Part shown: positions 3,447 through 5,256 of the stretch, in pieces
How the letters are laid out: the number at the start of each line of letters is the position of its first letter
How positions within the stretch are numbered: the first letter of the stretch is position 1
DNA from: an uncultured Roseburia sp.
GTDB lineage: Bacteria > Bacillota > Clostridia > Lachnospirales > Lachnospiraceae
DNA: 5,256 nt
Direction of reading: 5' to 3'
Assembly: GCA_947564765.1 (NCBI GenBank)
Contig: CANODN010000161.1
Span: forward strand, 1-5,256
Made by a program: the position numbers and the translations under genes
Notes under the pieces: generated by a model
What the model was told of the DNA's origin: nothing
The model's database searches: none
What the model saw: the letters and a program-made list of their open reading frames with translations, nothing else

Positions 3447-4127
3447 CTAAATTGAATCATCCACCAAAAAACCGGCACTCTCTAAAATCCCCCGTACTTT
3501 TTCCATATTTTTATATCCGTGTATCTCCATAAAGCCTCCTGCCGTATGAGAAGAATTTCCGAACACTTCCTTCATCTGTGCTTTATCCATACATATTTTA
3601 TCTCCAGGCCGGGACAAAATACCGCAGATTTTCGCCTGTCTCTCCCTTCCGTTTTCATCTGTCACCATCAGTTCCAGTGTTTCATACTGCGCCATCCATT
3701 TTTCCACCTGGCTTTTCAGCGGAGGATATCCCCTTGCATCAGCAAAAGAAGAAAACGCCTCTTTTCCGAAAAAAAGCACCGGGAGATTTCCCATGGAAAT
3801 GGTTGTCTGTGTTGATCTGCCGGAAAGACGCTGCCACTTCAGGGGATATTCTTCCAGATCAAGACCGGCGATTTCTGTATCCAGCGTATAGCTGCCAATC
3901 TGTATCGTCACTGTCACTGTATCGGCAGGTTCAAAGCTTAAGATACCGGACAGCTTACGAAATTCTTCTATAATATCTGCCGTTAAATCCTGATCTGCCT
4001 GGATATGAAATCCATAGTTTTTCTGTTCCTTTCTATACGCTTTTCCCCAGCCGATTCCTTTTGACAGGAAAATACAGAAAACGGCAAGCCATACGATATC
4101 TTTATAAATATTACGTTTTTTCATAGA
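3447..4127 (-). CDS. single-pass membrane protein with a MacB/FtsX-like extracytoplasmic core domain
   Basis: From the ATG at 4127 the protein has 226 residues. A short basic N-terminus (MKKRNIYKD) precedes a membrane anchor (about 10-26, IVWLAVFCIFLSKGIGW); the rest is extracytoplasmic. The pattern of beta segments and turns recalls the periplasmic core domain of MacB-type ABC permeases: TVTVTIQIGSYTLDTEIAGL, GNLPVLFFGKEAF, RQAKICGILSRPGD, then GGFMEIHGYKNMEKVRGILESAGF. The three C-terminal FtsX membrane helices are absent. It may be a standalone subunit of an ABC export system or a truncated permease. An earlier in-frame ATG at 4190 adds 21 residues, but its GGAG is 13 nt away. The MKKR start places the anchor as usual for a signal anchor, though its ribosome site (GGATGGGA) is also poor. 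The final Ser-Ile-stop lies within the toxin-unit repeat. Confidence 0.6.
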   Translation of the reverse strand, partial: SMKKRNIYKDIVWLAVFCIFLSKGIGWGKAYRKEQKNYGFHIQADQDLTADIIEEFRKLSGILSFEPADTVTVTIQIGSYTLDTEIAGLDLEEYPLKWQRLSGRSTQTTISMGNLPVLFFGKEAFSSFADARGYPPLKSQVEKWMAQYETLELMVTDENGRERQAKICGILSRPGDKICMDKAQMKEVFGNSSHTAGGFMEIHGYKNMEKVRGILESAGFLVDDSI

Positions 4128-4223
4128 GTTCCCATCCACTTCTTTCACAATGCAGTACCGTTCACTCTGTGACCGGTACGATACAAACATCCATTAAAAC
4201 CGACTCCGGCAACGGCGTCACAG

Positions 4224-5256
4224 TCAGCGCAGCAAATGCGCCGACCTGTCTGCGCAGTCACGATAATGTTTCATCCGCAGATACAGCCAGCAAATAATAA
4301 GCAGCAGCCCAAGAAACGTCATCGCCAGTATTGTAATCCACCACTGATTTGTCTCCTGTTCCTCTTCTTTTTCGATTTTCAGCTCCACAGCCTGCGGTTT
4401 TTTAATTGCCGTGGAAAATGCCTGCTCCTGTTCGATCACTTCTCCCTGCTCGTTTTCATAGGAAAAAATAACACGTCCCGAAACATCTCCGTATTTTTCT
4501 GCGTTTTCATCCGTGATTTTTCCCTGCTCATCCATATTGAGGGTTCCGGCAAAAATCTGCATTTCTCCGTCTGAAGAAATTCCGGCCTCTATATTTCCCA
4601 AAAAAACCTCGTTTGCAAAGAGTCCCTTCCCCTCCAGACGGACTCTTGCGTTGTAAATCACTGCAAGCCCGGTATTCTGCACCTGAAATGCCACGGAATC
4701 GATATCGGACTCATAAAAGCTCTCCGGTATGGAAAAATTGACAAGCTCTGCCTGCTGCGTCTGGCTGACCGATAAATACACTGTTTCCGATGCCGTGTAT
4801 GCCGTTCCCTTTTTATCCTCATACTCAAACTGCAGCTGAATCGGCACAGATTCCGCCTGTGCCTTTTTCCCTGCTGAGACATTCTGGGAAAGTGTGATTT
4901 CTTTTCCTGCCTCGATCCGTTCAAAATACCAGGCGTTTTTCTCGAAAGAAATATCCTTATTTTCCGAAAGCATCGTCACCTTCATATTTTCCATTGCCTG
5001 ACTGCTGCTGCAGTTTTTGGCAGTCAGCGTCCAGAAAACGCTGTCTCCTGCCGGAATATCCTTCCCCTGTAAATCATTCCCGACAATCATAATTTTCGGC
5101 TGTCTTACGATTTCTTCCTTTGTATTCTGCGTCAATGACGATTCTTTCGACCAGCCATCCGCAAGCGCCCCTTCCTCCGGCATTTCACCGCCGTCCAAAA
5201 CCGCTGCTCTTCCATCCGAAATTTCCACATAAATAGTAAATTCCTCCCGTACCGTC
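4224..5256 (-). CDS. Ig-like (COG1361-type) surface protein with C-terminal membrane anchor, 5' end outside the window
   Basis: The frame is open to the right edge (first complete codons TVREEFTIYVEISDG), so about 343 C-terminal residues are seen. The GTG at 5226-5228 is internal, not a start. After an acidic linker, two beta-rich Ig-like modules follow: one from about RQPKIMIVGNDLQG to VYLSVSQ, one from AELVNFSIPESF to QAFSTAIKKP. Both carry the turns of CARDB/COG1361 domains (for example VAFQVQNTGLAVIYNARVRLEG). A Glu-rich spacer (EKEEEQETNQ), a membrane helix (WWITILAMTFLGLLLIICWLYL) and a basic cytoplasmic tail finish the protein. The modules should lie outside the cell. In Lachnospiraceae such proteins often sit beside ABC transporter genes of the MacB type, which fits the gene 97 nt downstream. 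Cargo is unknown. Confidence 0.75.
   Translation of the reverse strand, partial: TVREEFTIYVEISDGRAAVLDGGEMPEEGALADGWSKESSLTQNTKEEIVRQPKIMIVGNDLQGKDIPAGDSVFWTLTAKNCSSSQAMENMKVTMLSENKDISFEKNAWYFERIEAGKEITLSQNVSAGKKAQAESVPIQLQFEYEDKKGTAYTASETVYLSVSQTQQAELVNFSIPESFYESDIDSVAFQVQNTGLAVIYNARVRLEGKGLFANEVFLGNIEAGISSDGEMQIFAGTLNMDEQGKITDENAEKYGDVSGRVIFSYENEQGEVIEQEQAFSTAIKKPQAVELKIEKEEEQETNQWWITILAMTFLGLLLIICWLYLRMKHYRDCADRSAHLLR

Larger units (their letters stand above)
3146..3456. repeat. tandem unit 2 of the toxin/antisense RNA module
   Basis: The second copy of the unit starts 29 nt after the end of unit 1. The left box is 3146-3181 and the right-box segments are 3393-3423 and 3434-3456. The two copies are offset by 336 nt on the left and 340 nt on the right, so indels have accumulated inside. 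The outer edge of the right box lies within the 3' end of the minus-strand gene ending at 3447. Inverted sequences 3165-3180 and 3396-3411 match at 13 of 16 positions, the extra change being a G-U tolerant one. Confidence 0.85.

Noticed and set aside
2810..3456. CRISPR array or insertion sequence as the source of the repeats
   Set aside because: There are only two copies with an ORF in each, long diverged interiors, no transposase and no target duplications that I can see.
4135..4257. An alternative minus-strand frame reading VTPLPESVLMDVCIVPVTE between the two operon genes
   Set aside because: It looks faintly protein-like, but has no ribosome site, is very short and neither neighbour clearly needs it. 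It is kept only as a possible sign of a frameshift at the end of the surface protein.
4658..4924. An 88-codon minus-strand ORF inside the surface protein gene
   Set aside because: It is an out-of-frame, Arg- and Ser-rich shadow with no start signal, overlapped completely by the Ig-like protein.

Overview
The window looks like a piece of chromosome from a low-to-moderate GC Firmicute, most likely a Clostridia/Lachnospiraceae gut-type bacterium. This rests on strong GGAGG-type ribosome sites, T-rich intrinsic terminators, a RelQ-type small alarmone synthetase, a bacterial AsnA, a surface Ig-like protein with a membrane anchor next to a MacB-core-like protein, and Hol-Tox (TxpA-like) micro-peptides. 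The species is inferred from style only.

Layout. Positions 1-616 hold a damaged area. A short minus-strand coding remnant (1 to about 75) abuts a plus-strand gene of unknown function that has lost its natural 5' end and carries a -1 frameshift near 225-229. The intact part is 230-616. Hairpins at 631-661, 682-708 and 734-753 separate it from the convergent minus-strand relQ gene (758-1420). relQ and asnA (1629-2639, plus) are divergent and share a 208-nt control region with one promoter each and a perfect 12-bp palindrome between them. asnA ends in a strong terminator.

The most interesting region is 2810-3456, which gene callers would leave empty or fill with shadows. It holds two tandem copies of a roughly 310-nt unit. 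Each unit has a 36-nt left box, a leader hairpin that hides the Shine-Dalgarno, a tiny membrane peptide beginning MSTYEEFM (27 aa and 25 aa), a convergent terminator hairpin, a second hairpin, and a minus-strand promoter TTGCAA-N17-TATAAT. This is the architecture of a type I toxin-antitoxin module of the txpA/ratA or fst kind: a hydrophobic toxin and a convergent antisense RNA of about 110 nt. Sequence identity is concentrated in the two boxes and the peptide N-terminus. The hairpins between them keep their shape while their sequence has changed, as expected if each antisense RNA matches its own mRNA.

From 3447 to the right edge is a minus-strand operon: the end of an Ig-like/COG1361-type surface protein with a C-terminal membrane anchor (4224 to beyond 5256), followed by a single-pass protein resembling the extracytoplasmic core of MacB/FtsX permeases (3447-4127). 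The last codons and stop of the second gene lie inside the right box of toxin unit 2, so operon read-through would enter antitoxin RNA 2.
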